From Arthrobacter woluwensis (GTDB lineage: Bacteria; Actinomycetota; Actinomycetes; Actinomycetales; Micrococcaceae), in NCBI RefSeq assembly GCF_900105345.1, contig NZ_FNSN01000003.1, positions 2,542,001-2,606,000 of the forward strand: a DNA stretch of 64,000 nucleotides, given 5' to 3'. The position numbers and the translations under genes are program-made. Positions 1-9,233 of the stretch are shown piece after piece. Numbering within the stretch: position 1 is the first letter of the stretch; each line of letters starts with the position of its first letter. The notes below the pieces were generated by a model. It worked only from the letters and a program-made list of their open reading frames with translations. It ran no database searches and was not told the origin of the DNA.

Positions 1-411
1 TGCGCGTGGGTGGGGGCGGGCGCGGGTCTGCTCCCCCGGCGGGTCCGAGGAGTCGCGGAGCTGTGGATGCTCGGCCTGTACGGCGTGGTGGCGTCCTACC
101 TCTTCGGCCTGCTCACGAACCTGTGGTTCTGGCCGTTCGCGGTGGGCGCCGGGACGGGCATCTCCTACCTGCCGGGCGCGCCGCTGCTCGACAACCTCCG
201 GAGCTTCCTGCTCTACTCCCTGCTGACCTCGACGGCGGGCTGGGACACCCTGCGGGCCGTCACCACGGTGGTGGGGATCGCCGTCGTGGGCCGGGCGGTG
301 CTCGCCGCGCTCCGGCGCGCGAAACCCGTCACGGCGCCCGCGCCCCGTCTCGGCTCCCGCCGCGGCACGGCGTCCGAGGACCGTGCCGAGCGGTTGAGCC
401 TCACACCTTGA
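1..411 (+). CDS. ECF transporter S component, C-terminal part (5' truncated by window edge)
   Basis: The reading frame is open from the first base, so the gene begins outside the window; a GTG at 10 is probably internal. About 136 codons remain. They hold hydrophobic stretches (LYGVVASYLFGLL, FLLYSLLTS, VVGIAVVGRAVLAAL) ending in an Arg-rich cytoplasmic tail, as in the membrane-embedded S (substrate-binding) subunits of energy-coupling-factor vitamin transporters. The stop overlaps the last 11 bases of convergent metH. The substrate cannot be read from the sequence; next to a cobalamin-dependent enzyme a B12-related substrate is tempting but unproven. The family call rests on the membrane pattern and memory of similar actinobacterial proteins. 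Confidence 0.55.
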   Translation, partial: CAWVGAGAGLLPRRVRGVAELWMLGLYGVVASYLFGLLTNLWFWPFAVGAGTGISYLPGAPLLDNLRSFLLYSLLTSTAGWDTLRAVTTVVGIAVVGRAVLAALRRAKPVTAPAPRLGSRRGTASEDRAERLSLTP

Positions 412-3400
412 AGTACTTCGCCTCCGGGTGGTGGAACACGAACGCGTCCGTGGACTGCTCGGGGTGCAGCATGAGCTCGTCGCTCAGGATCACGCCCATG
501 CGTTCGGCGTGCAGGAGCTCCATCACCTTGCGACGGTCCTCCATGTCCGGGCAGGCCGGGTAGCCGAGCGAGAAGCGCGCGCCGCGGTAGTCCAGCTTGA
601 ACAGGCCCTCCTTGTCGGCCGGCTCCTCCGAGGCAAAGCCCAGCTCCTCCCGGATCCGGGAGTGCCAGAACTCGGCCAGCGCCTCGGTGAGCTGCATGAC
701 CAGGCCGTGGACCTCGTAGTAGTCGCGGTACTGGTTCGCGGCGAACATCTTGGCCGTGAACTCGTCGATCTTCGCGCCGGCCGTGACCAGCTGGACCGGG
801 AGGACATCCACCTGGCCGGACTCCCGGGAGCGCACGAAGTCCGCGAGGCACAGGTGCCGGTCACGGCGCTGCCGGGGGAAGTCGAAGCGCAGACGCTCGG
901 TGCCCAAAGCACCTTCAGAACCGCCGTCCGGGGCGAGCAGGCCCGGGACGCCGAGCACGCCGTCGGGGTCCTCACCGTGGTGCAGGACCACCACCTGGTT
1001 CCCCTCGGCGACCACCGGGAAGTAGCCGTAGGCGATGGACGGATCGATCATGCCTTCGGCCAGGATGCGGTCCAGCCAGTAGCGCAGCCGCGGACGGCCT
1101 TCCCGCTCCACGAGCTCCTCGTAGCTGGCGCCGCCTTCGCCGCGGCCGGGTTTGAGGCCCCACTGCCCCATGAAGGTGGCGCGCTCGTCCAGGAACGCGG
1201 CGAAGTCGGCCAGGGCCACGCCGCGCACGATCCGGGTGCCCCAGAACGGAGGGGCGGGCACCGCGTTGTCCGTCGCGACGTCGGAGCGTCCCGGCATGGC
1301 GTCCGGCTCGGTGAGGGTGAGCCCGCCGCCAGCCCGGTGGATCCGCTTCTTCAGCGCCGGAAGACCGACCGCCTCCGGATCCTCACCGCGGGCGACCCGC
1401 ACCAGCGGCTCCATGAGGGCCAGCCCTTCGAACGCGTCCTTGGCGTACCGGACCTGGCCTTCGAACATCCCGGCCAGATCGTCCTCGACATAGTTGCGGG
1501 TCAGGGCCGCGCCGCCCAGGATGATGGGCCACTTCTTGGCCAGGCCCCGCGACTGGAGCTCCTCGAGGTTCTCCTTCATGACCACGGTCGACTTCACGAG
1601 CAGGCCGGACATGCCGATCACGTCGGCGTCGTGTTCCTCGGCGGCGGCGATGATGTCCGCGATGGGCTGCTTGATGCCGAGGTTGATGACCTTGTAGCCG
1701 TTGTTGGTAAGGATGATGTCCACCAGGTTCTTGCCGATGTCGTGCACATCGCCACGCACGGTCGCGATCACCATGGTGCCCTTGCCGGACGCGTCGGACT
1801 TCTCCATGTGCGGTTCCAGGAGGGCGACCGCGTTCTTCATGACCTCGGCGGACTGGAGCACGAACGGCAGCTGCATCTCGCCCGCGCCGAACCGCTCGCC
1901 CACCACCTTCATGCCTTCCAGGAGGTGGTCGTTGATGATCCCGAGCGGGGTCATGCCCTCGGAGCGGGCCAGGTCGAGATCCGCTTCGAGGCCCTTGCCC
2001 TCGCCGTCGATGATGCGGCGCTGGAGCCGTTCACCCGTGGGCAATGCGGCGAGTTCCGCGGCGCGCTGGTCACGCAGCGCAGCGGTGTCGACGCCGGCGA
2101 ACAGGTCCAGCATCGTCGCGAGCGGATCGTACGTGACGTTGCCGTCGGCGTCGTATTCGCGGCGGTCCCAGACGAGATCCAGCGCGACCTTGCGCTGCTC
2201 CTCCGGGAGGGACGCGAGCGGGACGATCTTGGCGGCGTCGATGATGCCGCTGGAGAGGCCGGCCTGGACGGCCTCGTGGAGGAACACCGAGTTCAGGACC
2301 ATGCGGGCGGCCGGGTTGAGGCCGAAGGAGACGTTGGAGACGCCGAGGGTCGTGTGGATGCCGGGGTATTTGGCCGTGATCTGACGGATCGCCTCGATGG
2401 TCTCGATGCCGTCGCGACGGGTCTCCTCCTGGCCGGTGGCGATGGGGAAGGTGAGGGCGTCGACGATGATGTCCTCGACTTTCATGCCCCATTCCCCCAC
2501 GAGCGAATCCACGAGGCGGGACGCGATCGCGACCTTGCCCTCGGTGGTGCGGGCCTGGCCCTCCTCGTCGATGGTGAGGGCGATGACGGCCGTGCCGTGC
2601 TCCTTCACGAGCGGCATGATCCTGGCGAAGCGGCTCTCCGGCCCGTCGCCGTCCTCGTAGTTGACGGAGTTGATGACGGGGCGGCCGCCGATCAGTTCCA
2701 GCCCCGCCTTCAGCACGGGCGGTTCCGTCGAGTCGATGACGAGCGGGAGGGTGGAGGCCGACGCGAAACGGGACACGACCTGCTGGATGTCCGCCACGCC
2801 GTCGCGCCCCACATAGTCCACGCAGACGTCCAGGAGGTGCGCGCCCACGCGGATCTGCTCCCGCGCGATGTCCACGCAGTCGTCCCAGCGCTCCTCCAGC
2901 ATGGGCTGGCGGAAGGCCTTGGAGCCGTTGGCGTTGGTGCGCTCCCCGATCGCCAGGTAGGAGGAGTCCTGGTCGAAGGAGACGTGCTGGTAGAGCGAGG
3001 CGATGCCGGCGTCCTGCTCGCTCGGCGTGCGCCCGCCCGCGCCGGGCTGTCGGAAGGGTGCCAGACGTTCGACGACGGCGGCCAGGTGCTCCGGCGTCGT
3101 GCCGCAACAGCCACCCACCAGGCCCAGGCCGAACTCACGCACGAACTGCTCGTGGGCGGTGGCCAGCTCGGCTGGCGTCAGCGGATAGTGTGCCCCGTTG
3201 GCGCCGAGGACCGGCAGACCGGCGTTGGGCATACAGGCGATCGCCACGGTGGACTGCTTGGAGAGGTGCCGGAGGTGCTCGCTCATCTCCTCCGGGCCGG
3301 TGGCGCAGTTGAGGCCGATCGCGTCGACGCCGAGCGGTTCCAGCGCGGTGAGGGCGGCGCCGATCTCGGATCCCATGAGCATGGTGCCCGTGGTCTCCAC

Positions 3401-4024
3401 CGTCACCTCCACGAAGATCGGGAGGCGGACGCCGCGGTTCACGATCGCCTGCTTGCAGCCGTTGACCGCGGACTTGGTCTGGAGCAGGTCCTGGCTGGTC
3501 TCGATCAGGAACGCGTCCGCGCCGCCGTCGATGAGTCCTTCCGCCTGCAAAGCGAAGGTCTGCTTGAGGTGGTCGTAGCTGGTGTGGCCGAGGCTCGGGA
3601 GCTTCGTGCCGGGACCCATCGACCCGAGCACCCAGCGCATCCGGCCGTCCTGCGCCTCCGCCGCCTCGGAGCGTTCGCGGGCGATCGCCGCGCCCTTGCG
3701 GGCCAGTTCCTCGATCCGGTCATCGATGCCGTAGTCCGAGAGGTTCGACCAGTTCGCGCCGAAGGTGTTGGTCTCCACCGCGTCGATGCCGACCGCGAAG
3801 TAAGCGTCGTGGATGTCCGCGATGACGTCCGGGCGGGTGTCGTTGAGGATCTCGTTGCAGCCCTCCAGACCCTGGAAATCGATGTCCAGCGACAGCTCGC
3901 GGCCCTGCAGCATGGTGCCCATGGCTCCGTCCGCGATGACCACCCGCTGGTTCACGGCGTCCAGGAGCGCCTGGGCTCGGACGGGGCGGGGCACGGAGTC
4001 GATGTCGAGCGCGAAACGAGGCAT
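401..4024 (-). CDS. metH: Cobalamin-dependent methionine synthase
   Basis: Transfers a methyl group from 5-methyltetrahydrofolate to homocysteine through methylcobalamin, making methionine in the cytosol. At 1,207 aa it has all four modules in order: the homocysteine-binding barrel with zinc ligands Cys240 (GLNCATG) and Cys306/307 (GGCCGTT), the pterin-binding barrel, the cobalamin cap and Rossmann domains with the B12 lower ligand His761 in DVHDIG, and a C-terminal AdoMet reactivation domain. The length matches full-size MetH. It is transcribed alone; no cobalamin riboswitch could be made out in the roughly 70 bases between its start and the hairpin at 4097. The start ATG at 4024 is the first in frame and directly precedes a conserved-looking N-terminus. 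Confidence 0.97.
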   Translation of the reverse strand: MPRFALDIDSVPRPVRAQALLDAVNQRVVIADGAMGTMLQGRELSLDIDFQGLEGCNEILNDTRPDVIADIHDAYFAVGIDAVETNTFGANWSNLSDYGIDDRIEELARKGAAIARERSEAAEAQDGRMRWVLGSMGPGTKLPSLGHTSYDHLKQTFALQAEGLIDGGADAFLIETSQDLLQTKSAVNGCKQAIVNRGVRLPIFVEVTVETTGTMLMGSEIGAALTALEPLGVDAIGLNCATGPEEMSEHLRHLSKQSTVAIACMPNAGLPVLGANGAHYPLTPAELATAHEQFVREFGLGLVGGCCGTTPEHLAAVVERLAPFRQPGAGGRTPSEQDAGIASLYQHVSFDQDSSYLAIGERTNANGSKAFRQPMLEERWDDCVDIAREQIRVGAHLLDVCVDYVGRDGVADIQQVVSRFASASTLPLVIDSTEPPVLKAGLELIGGRPVINSVNYEDGDGPESRFARIMPLVKEHGTAVIALTIDEEGQARTTEGKVAIASRLVDSLVGEWGMKVEDIIVDALTFPIATGQEETRRDGIETIEAIRQITAKYPGIHTTLGVSNVSFGLNPAARMVLNSVFLHEAVQAGLSSGIIDAAKIVPLASLPEEQRKVALDLVWDRREYDADGNVTYDPLATMLDLFAGVDTAALRDQRAAELAALPTGERLQRRIIDGEGKGLEADLDLARSEGMTPLGIINDHLLEGMKVVGERFGAGEMQLPFVLQSAEVMKNAVALLEPHMEKSDASGKGTMVIATVRGDVHDIGKNLVDIILTNNGYKVINLGIKQPIADIIAAAEEHDADVIGMSGLLVKSTVVMKENLEELQSRGLAKKWPIILGGAALTRNYVEDDLAGMFEGQVRYAKDAFEGLALMEPLVRVARGEDPEAVGLPALKKRIHRAGGGLTLTEPDAMPGRSDVATDNAVPAPPFWGTRIVRGVALADFAAFLDERATFMGQWGLKPGRGEGGASYEELVEREGRPRLRYWLDRILAEGMIDPSIAYGYFPVVAEGNQVVVLHHGEDPDGVLGVPGLLAPDGGSEGALGTERLRFDFPRQRRDRHLCLADFVRSRESGQVDVLPVQLVTAGAKIDEFTAKMFAANQYRDYYEVHGLVMQLTEALAEFWHSRIREELGFASEEPADKEGLFKLDYRGARFSLGYPACPDMEDRRKVMELLHAERMGVILSDELMLHPEQSTDAFVFHHPEAKYFKV

Positions 4025-4096
4025 GGCACCAGACTACGGGCGCGCGGAGTCACGCCTGCTTGTGTTTCCGACTGCTACGGCGGGCCCGTTTCCCCC

Positions 4097-4155
4097 TTGC
4101 GTGCTCAGTTGTCGCGGGTCTTCGCCGTCCAGACCCGCAACAACTGAGCACGCAA
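4097..4155. repeat. Long hairpin, 25-bp arms, 9-nt loop
   Basis: Arms 4097-4121 and 4131-4155 are inverted copies with one mismatch and enclose a 9-base loop. It lies between the 3' end of the bkd operon and the 5' end of metH, both leftward, so it may end bkd transcription, but neither side has the clear U-tract of an intrinsic terminator. Its architecture (long near-perfect arms, 9-nt loop) matches the two hairpins at 38736 and 39864, although the arm sequence differs. Confidence 0.8.
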
Positions 4156-4170
4156 CGCGCCGCCGTGTCT

Positions 4171-5613
4171 TTACAGGTCCGCCAGGACCGTGCCCGGGCT
4201 CTCTATCGCGTCAGCGACGTACCGGAGGAAGCCGCCGGCCGTCCCGCCGTCGCACACCCGGTGGTCGAACACGAGCGAGAGCTCCGCGACCTTTCGCACC
4301 GCGAGCGCCCCGTCGACCACCCACGGCCGGTCGATGATCCGCCCGACGCCGAGGATCGCCGCCTCGGGATGGTTGATGATCGCCGCGCTGCCGTCCACGC
4401 CGAACACCCCGTAGTTGTTGAGGGTGAACGTGCTGCCGGAGAGGTCGGCGGGGCTCGCCTTCCCATCACGCGCGACGCCGGTCAGCCGCTTCAGCTCACC
4501 GTCCAGGCCGCGGGCGCTCAAGCGGTGGGCGGCGCGGATGCTGGGCACCACGAGTCCGCGGTCGGTCTGGGCCGCGAACCCGAGGTTCACGCCGTCGAAG
4601 GAGACGATCTCCTGGCCGCCGTCCTCCGCTGTCTCGATCCGGGTGTTCAGCTTGGGATACTTCGCCAGCCCGGCCAGCACGAACCGCGCGATGAACGCCA
4701 GGAGGCTCGGCGCGTTCTCCGGGTCGCGCCGCTTGAGTCCGGCGCGGAGCTCCACGAGGTCGGTCGCGTCGACGTCCACCCAGACCGTCGCCTCGGGGAT
4801 CTCGGTGCGGCTCCGCACCATCGCCTGAGCGATCGTGCGCCGCATCCCCCGGAGCGGGGTGCGGGCCGCGATCGGCAGGCCGGTCGAGGGGTCGGTTGAG
4901 TGGTCGGTCGGCTCGTCGGCGCCGGCGCCCTTGGGGGCATCCTGGCCAGCGGCGTAGCCTGCCGTGGCGGTGGCGGGGCCAACGGCGTTAGCACCGGCTG
5001 TGGCCGCGGCACTGGCCGCGGGCGAACCGGCCGACGCCTGCTCGACGTCCCGCCGCAGGATCAGCCCGTCGGGGCCGGAACCGTCGAGGGCGTGCAATGC
5101 GACGCCGAGGTCCCGGGCCAGCTTGCGGACCAGCGGGGACACGACGCGGACGGCTTCGGCGCCGTCCACGGAGTCCCGCTGCGCCGGAGCCGGCGAGATC
5201 CGCGGCGTCTCCCCGGCTGAGGCGAGCCCCGCGGGAGCCGCGGTTTTGCGCCTGCGGGACCGGCCGCCGTCGGTCGATCCCGAGGTGCCGTAGCCGATGA
5301 GGACGTTGCCGGAGCCGGCACGCTCCTCGGTGCGATAGTCGGAGGCCGTCTCCAGAACCGGCGCGGCCGACGCGCCGCCCTCGTCGATGCTGATGAGCGG
5401 CTTGCCGACGTCGAGTGTCTCGCCCTCCGCGCCGTGCAGCACGGCGACCGTCCCCGCGAACGGTGACGGCACCTCCACCACGGCCTTCGCAGTCTCGACC
5501 TCGGCCACGGGCTGGTCGATCGTGACGCTGTCCCCGACGGCGACCAGCCAGCGGACCAGCTCCGCCTCGGTCAGGCCCTCCCCCAGATCGGGCAGCAGAA
5601 ACTCGCGGCTCAT
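4171..5613 (-). CDS. bkdC: Dihydrolipoamide acyltransferase E2 of branched-chain 2-oxoacid dehydrogenase
   Basis: Core acyltransferase of a 2-oxoacid dehydrogenase complex: it takes the acyl group on its lipoyl arm and passes it to CoA. The 480-aa protein begins with a lipoyl domain (lipoylated Lys in ETAKAVVEV), followed by an Ala/Pro-rich linker, a peripheral subunit-binding domain (VRKLARDLGV, SGPDGLILRRDV) and the catalytic domain ending in FDHRVCDGG with the active-site His. The ATG at 5613 overlaps the stop of the E1-beta gene, so translation is coupled. A longer upstream frame lies inside the E1-beta gene and is not used. No E3 gene is nearby. Branched-chain rather than pyruvate specificity is inferred from the split E1 and the Lrp-type neighbour. 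Confidence 0.93.
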   Translation of the reverse strand: MSREFLLPDLGEGLTEAELVRWLVAVGDSVTIDQPVAEVETAKAVVEVPSPFAGTVAVLHGAEGETLDVGKPLISIDEGGASAAPVLETASDYRTEERAGSGNVLIGYGTSGSTDGGRSRRRKTAAPAGLASAGETPRISPAPAQRDSVDGAEAVRVVSPLVRKLARDLGVALHALDGSGPDGLILRRDVEQASAGSPAASAAATAGANAVGPATATAGYAAGQDAPKGAGADEPTDHSTDPSTGLPIAARTPLRGMRRTIAQAMVRSRTEIPEATVWVDVDATDLVELRAGLKRRDPENAPSLLAFIARFVLAGLAKYPKLNTRIETAEDGGQEIVSFDGVNLGFAAQTDRGLVVPSIRAAHRLSARGLDGELKRLTGVARDGKASPADLSGSTFTLNNYGVFGVDGSAAIINHPEAAILGVGRIIDRPWVVDGALAVRKVAELSLVFDHRVCDGGTAGGFLRYVADAIESPGTVLADL

Positions 5614-6707
5614 CAGTCCTCCCACTGCAGGTCGTCGAGGGCGTCGAGGATGCGGTCGACGCCGGGCAGGTACCAGTGCTCGAATTTGGGCGCCGGGTAC
5701 GGGATGTCGAAGCCGGTGACGCGGCGGATCGGCGCGGCGAGCGAGTGAAAGCAGCGTTCCTGGACGCGCGCGGTGATCTCCGAGGCGACGGACGCGAAGC
5801 CCTGAGCCTCCGCGACCACCACGACCCGCCCGGTCTTGCGGACCGAGGCGCTGATGGTCTCGTCGTCGAAGGGGACGATGGTCCGCACGTCGACGACCTC
5901 CACGCTCCGTCCCTCGGCGGCCGCCGCTTCGGCCGCGGCGAGCGCGGGCGGGACGGCGGGGCCGTAGGCGATGATCGTCGCGTCGGTTCCGGGACGCACG
6001 ACGGCGGCCCGGCCCTCTTCGCGAACGCCGGTCGAGGCTCCGGCGCCCTCGGATGCAGCGCCTTCGAACGCCTCTCGCAACGCGTCCAGGTCCACCGATT
6101 CCTTGGACCAGTACAGCTTCTTGGGCTCCATGAAAACCACGGGGTCCTCGCTCGCGATGGCCTCGCGCAGGAGGAGGTACGCGTCCGCGACGCTCGACGG
6201 CGTGAAGACCTTGAGCCCCGGCGTGTGGGCATAGTACGCCTCGGAGGAGTCGCAATGGTGCTCGACGCCGCCGATGCCGCCCGCGTACGGCACCCGGATG
6301 ACGAGCGGCAGGGTGATGCGCCCGCGCGTGCGGTTGTGCATCTTGGCGACGTGGCTCGCGATCTGCTCGAACGCCGGGTACGCGAAGGCGTCGAACTGCA
6401 TCTCGATCACCGGGCGGAGGCCGTTCATGGCCATGCCGAGCGCCATGCCGACGATCCCGGATTCCGCCAGCGGTGTGTCGAAGCAACGCTGCTCGCCGAA
6501 CTCCTTCTGGAGCCCGTCGGTGATGCGGAAGACGCCGCCCAGCGTGGCCACGTCCTCTCCGAACACGACGACGCCGGGATCGGCGCGCATCGCGTCCGCC
6601 ATGGCGGTGGTGAGGGCCTTGGCGAAGGTCACGGGGCTGTGTCCCTCAACAGACGGCCCGGCGGTCGCGGCCGCCCGGGCCGCTGCCGCTTCTGCGACGG
6701 TGCTCAT
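5613..6707 (-). CDS. bkdB: 2-oxoacid dehydrogenase E1 beta subunit
   Basis: The beta half of the thiamine-diphosphate E1 heterotetramer that decarboxylates the 2-oxoacid. The 364-aa product carries the usual E1-beta hallmarks: GEDVATLGGVFRIT near the N-terminus, FDTPLAESGI, the EMQFDAFAYPAF segment that contacts the cofactor, and the C-terminal PYPAPKFEHWYLPG. The ATG at 6707 is chosen because it lies one base after the stop of the alpha gene and has a purine-rich run (AAGGAGCG) just upstream. The residues before the family block (about 25) are Ala-rich and probably disordered. A poorly conserved insertion of about 25 residues (GAASEGAGASTGVREEG) sits in the middle. Confidence 0.93.
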   Translation of the reverse strand: MSTVAEAAAARAAATAGPSVEGHSPVTFAKALTTAMADAMRADPGVVVFGEDVATLGGVFRITDGLQKEFGEQRCFDTPLAESGIVGMALGMAMNGLRPVIEMQFDAFAYPAFEQIASHVAKMHNRTRGRITLPLVIRVPYAGGIGGVEHHCDSSEAYYAHTPGLKVFTPSSVADAYLLLREAIASEDPVVFMEPKKLYWSKESVDLDALREAFEGAASEGAGASTGVREEGRAAVVRPGTDATIIAYGPAVPPALAAAEAAAAEGRSVEVVDVRTIVPFDDETISASVRKTGRVVVVAEAQGFASVASEITARVQERCFHSLAAPIRRVTGFDIPYPAPKFEHWYLPGVDRILDALDDLQWED

Positions 6708-6708
6708 C

Positions 6709-8055
6709 TCAGCGCTCCTTTCGGGTGTCGGCGGTGTCTGTGCTGGCCGTGCTGTCGGCGCCCTCGGCGTCGCGGGCAAGCTCGTCGGCCAGGAAGGCGG
6801 CCTGTTCGCGCAGCTGCGGGGTGGGCTCGGTGAAGACGTAGCGGAACAAGTCCTGCGGGTCGATGTCGGGCTCCGCACTCAGCCCCTCGCGGAGCCGCTG
6901 CGCCACCTGCTCGGCGTCGTTCGCAAAGGCGGCCTCGACGTCGTCGGTGAGCTGCCCGGCGGCGCGGAGATAGTGACGCATGCGGTTGAGCGGGTCCTTC
7001 GCCGCCCACGCCTCGACCTCGGCCTGGTTGCGGTAACGGGTGGCATCGTCGGCGTTGGTGTGGGCCTGCATGCGATAGGTGTTCGCTTCGACCAGGAGCG
7101 GGCCGGAACCGGAGCGCGCCAGGGTGACGGCGCGGTCGAGGACGGCGAGGAGCGCGACCAGGTCGTTGCCGTCGACCCGCTCCCCCGCCATGCCGTAGCC
7201 CACGGCCTTGTGCGCGAGGGACGGCGCCGCGGTCTGGTGCGCGAGCGGCACCGAGATGGCGTACTGGTTGTTCTGCACGAAGAAGACGACCGGCAGACGG
7301 AAGACGGCGGCGAAGTTGAGGGCCTCGTGGAAGTCCCCCTCGCTCGTGGCGCCGTCCCCGCACATCGCGAGGACCACGGTGTCCTCGCCACGGAGCTTCG
7401 CCGCGTGCGCGACGCCGACCGCGTGCAACAGCTGCGTGGTGAGCGGGGTGCTCTGGATGCCCACGTGGTGGGCGTGCGGGTCGTAGCCGCCGTGCCAGTC
7501 GCCGCGGAAGATCGTCATGACCTCCACCGGGTCGACGCCGCGCGTCATGACCGCGACGGCGTCGCGGTAGGTGGGGAACATCCAGTCACTTTTTTGCAGA
7601 CACAACGCTGCCGCGACCTGGCAGGCCTCCTGGCCGTGACTCGACGGGTAGACGGCCAGACGGCCCTGGCGGACGAGCGCCGAGTTCTGGTCGTTGACCC
7701 TGCGCCCGACGACGAGCCTGCGGTACGCCTCGAGGAGTTCCTCGTCCGGCGGAACGGGGTACTGGTGGCCGGGGCTGGAACCGCGGCGGTCTTCGGGGAG
7801 CATCGTCCCGTCCTCGGCGAGGATCTGGATCTGGCCGTGGACGGGCAGGAGGTAGTCCTCGATGCTGATGCCGAAGTTCTGGACAGCTTCTTGGAGGCTG
7901 GTGGTTTGCGGTGAGGTGGCCTGTGCCGAGGTGATTTGTGGCGCGTCCTGTGTCGAGGCCTGGGGCGCAGCCGCGCCGGCAACCGGCGCGCCCTCTGCGG
8001 TGCCTGTGTCCTCGGCGGACCGGCCGCCTCCGGGCGGGCTGACGGAAATGGTCAT
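6709..8055 (-). CDS. bkdA: 2-oxoacid dehydrogenase E1 alpha subunit
   Basis: Alpha half of the E1 component, binding thiamine diphosphate. The diphosphate/Mg motif runs from GDGATSEGDFHEAL to VQNNQYAISV, and the phosphorylation-loop region YRMQAHTNADDATRY is recognisable. The start is fixed at ATG 8055 (MTISVSPP) by AAGGAGG placed 5 bases upstream; an earlier in-frame ATG at 8073 would put that ribosome site inside the gene. The 448-aa protein has an Ala/Thr/Gln-rich N-terminal tail of about 55 residues before the conserved core. First gene of the bkd operon, divergent from an Lrp/AsnC regulator that most likely controls it. Confidence 0.93.
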   Translation of the reverse strand: MTISVSPPGGGRSAEDTGTAEGAPVAGAAAPQASTQDAPQITSAQATSPQTTSLQEAVQNFGISIEDYLLPVHGQIQILAEDGTMLPEDRRGSSPGHQYPVPPDEELLEAYRRLVVGRRVNDQNSALVRQGRLAVYPSSHGQEACQVAAALCLQKSDWMFPTYRDAVAVMTRGVDPVEVMTIFRGDWHGGYDPHAHHVGIQSTPLTTQLLHAVGVAHAAKLRGEDTVVLAMCGDGATSEGDFHEALNFAAVFRLPVVFFVQNNQYAISVPLAHQTAAPSLAHKAVGYGMAGERVDGNDLVALLAVLDRAVTLARSGSGPLLVEANTYRMQAHTNADDATRYRNQAEVEAWAAKDPLNRMRHYLRAAGQLTDDVEAAFANDAEQVAQRLREGLSAEPDIDPQDLFRYVFTEPTPQLREQAAFLADELARDAEGADSTASTDTADTRKER

Positions 8056-8119
8056 GATGCCTCCTTGCAGCATGGTCCTGACAGCGATGTGTTGGGATCA
8101 GTATGGTCCGGAGGATCGT

Positions 8120-8133
8120 TTCGTATCCACGAA
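8120..8133. promoter_or_regulatory. Palindrome in the bkd/lrp divergent promoter region
   Basis: TTCGT-ATCC-ACGAA forms a 5+4+5 inverted repeat in the middle of the 162-bp divergent space between bkdA and the Lrp-type gene. Its position suits an operator for the adjacent regulator; binding is not shown. Confidence 0.4.
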
Positions 8134-8217
8134 TCGGCGGAATCCTGGAAATGTGGTTTCGAAAGTGAGTATCTTGTAGACGGAATGTCGAATATGAGCT
8201 GGATCACAGGAGGTCCC

Positions 8218-8646
8218 GTGGACGAAGTGGACCGCGCCATTCTCGCGCTGCTCACAGAGGATGCCCGCCAATCGGTGACGACGATCGCGGAGAAGGTGCA
8301 CGTCTCCCGGGCGCACGCCTACAACCGCATCGCGAAACTGCAGGACCAGGGCATCATCACGGGCTTCACCACCAAAATCGACCCGCTCAAGGCCGGCCTC
8401 CGCTCGAGCGCCTACGTGACCCTCAAGGTCCGCCAGCACTCGTGGCGGGAGCTACGAGCGAAGCTCAGCGGCATCCCCGAAGTCCACCACGTGGCACTGG
8501 TGGGCGGCGACTTCGACGTGATCCTGCTGGTGCGAGCCGTTGATAACGCGGATCTGAGGCGCGTGGTATTCGACCAGCTGCAGAACATGCCGGAGGTGCT
8601 GGATACGCAGACGTTTTTGGTGTTTGAGGATGTTGAGGTGCGGTGA
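8218..8646 (+). CDS. Lrp/AsnC-family transcriptional regulator (probable bkd regulator)
   Basis: A DNA-binding regulator with an N-terminal helix-turn-helix (VDRAILALLTEDARQSV, VSRAHAYNRIAKLQDQGII) followed by a RAM/AsnC ligand domain (VHHVALVGGDFDVILLV). GTG 8218 is chosen because AGGAGG precedes it and the product then begins at the family's normal N-terminus (DEVDRAIL); ATGs at 8185 and 8194 are in frame alternatives. The 142-aa length is typical. Divergent orientation to bkdABC resembles BkdR arrangements, in which the regulator senses branched-chain amino acids; the ligand here is inferred. It is the last gene of the left-hand core segment before lower-GC accessory DNA begins. Confidence 0.88.
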   Translation: MDEVDRAILALLTEDARQSVTTIAEKVHVSRAHAYNRIAKLQDQGIITGFTTKIDPLKAGLRSSAYVTLKVRQHSWRELRAKLSGIPEVHHVALVGGDFDVILLVRAVDNADLRRVVFDQLQNMPEVLDTQTFLVFEDVEVR

Positions 8647-9233
8647 TGAGCGCACGCCCAACATTTGACTTGCGTCCAGGCCGAGTTATGTCAACTACGT
8701 GCACTATCAAAAATCCTGAACTCTCTTGAAATCTCGGAGGCACGCCATCCAAAAAATCGTGAAATCCGACTCCTCGCGCTCAGTTTCCATGTTGCGCAGG
8801 AGGTAATCTTCATCCAGCCCAACATCAGGCGATTAAGTGATGCCCAGCCGCGTCGAATACGCCAACCTCAGCCAAATATTTCAGAGTGGAACAACGTAAA
8901 GAAGAAGTTTTGAACAACAGCGGCCTAACCTTCATTTTCGTCTCGGGCGCCAAGGTACCTAAGCACTTTTCGCCGCCGGAACCGATTTGACCCCGCGATC
9001 GCGGGAAGCATTCGTCAGATTCACCTCGAGCTCAATCGCAACGTCGCCGCTGATGGAAGCGGCAATGCTCTGTCGAGGTACTAATAGGATCCGGCCGGCG
9101 TAGTCGCGAACTTTGACTACGTTTCGGAACTCGCCTCGTTCGAGGTCGGAGCGCATAGAACGAAGGTCACGGCGAAACTTCCGACATTTTTTGGATACCC
9201 TGCACGAGGGGTCGATGACCCCGGGTCGAGATT
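8647..9233. other. Gene-poor lower-GC stretch, probably decayed DNA
   Basis: Nothing convincing is encoded in these 587 bases. Base composition falls noticeably compared with the flanking bkd genes. The only coding-like run is a 65-codon minus-strand frame (ATG at 9156 to TAG at 8959) ending in DVAIELEVNLTNASRDRG; it looks like a fragment of a lost gene but I do not recognise it. Confidence 0.4.

Noticed and set aside
4025..4096. Cobalamin riboswitch before metH
   Set aside because: The space to the hairpin is only about 70 bases and no B12-box-like sequence could be found.
428..4147. A 1,239-codon plus-strand frame opposite metH
   Set aside because: It is the antisense shadow of metH, with His/Asp/Val/Leu-biased composition and no motifs, a common effect of high GC.
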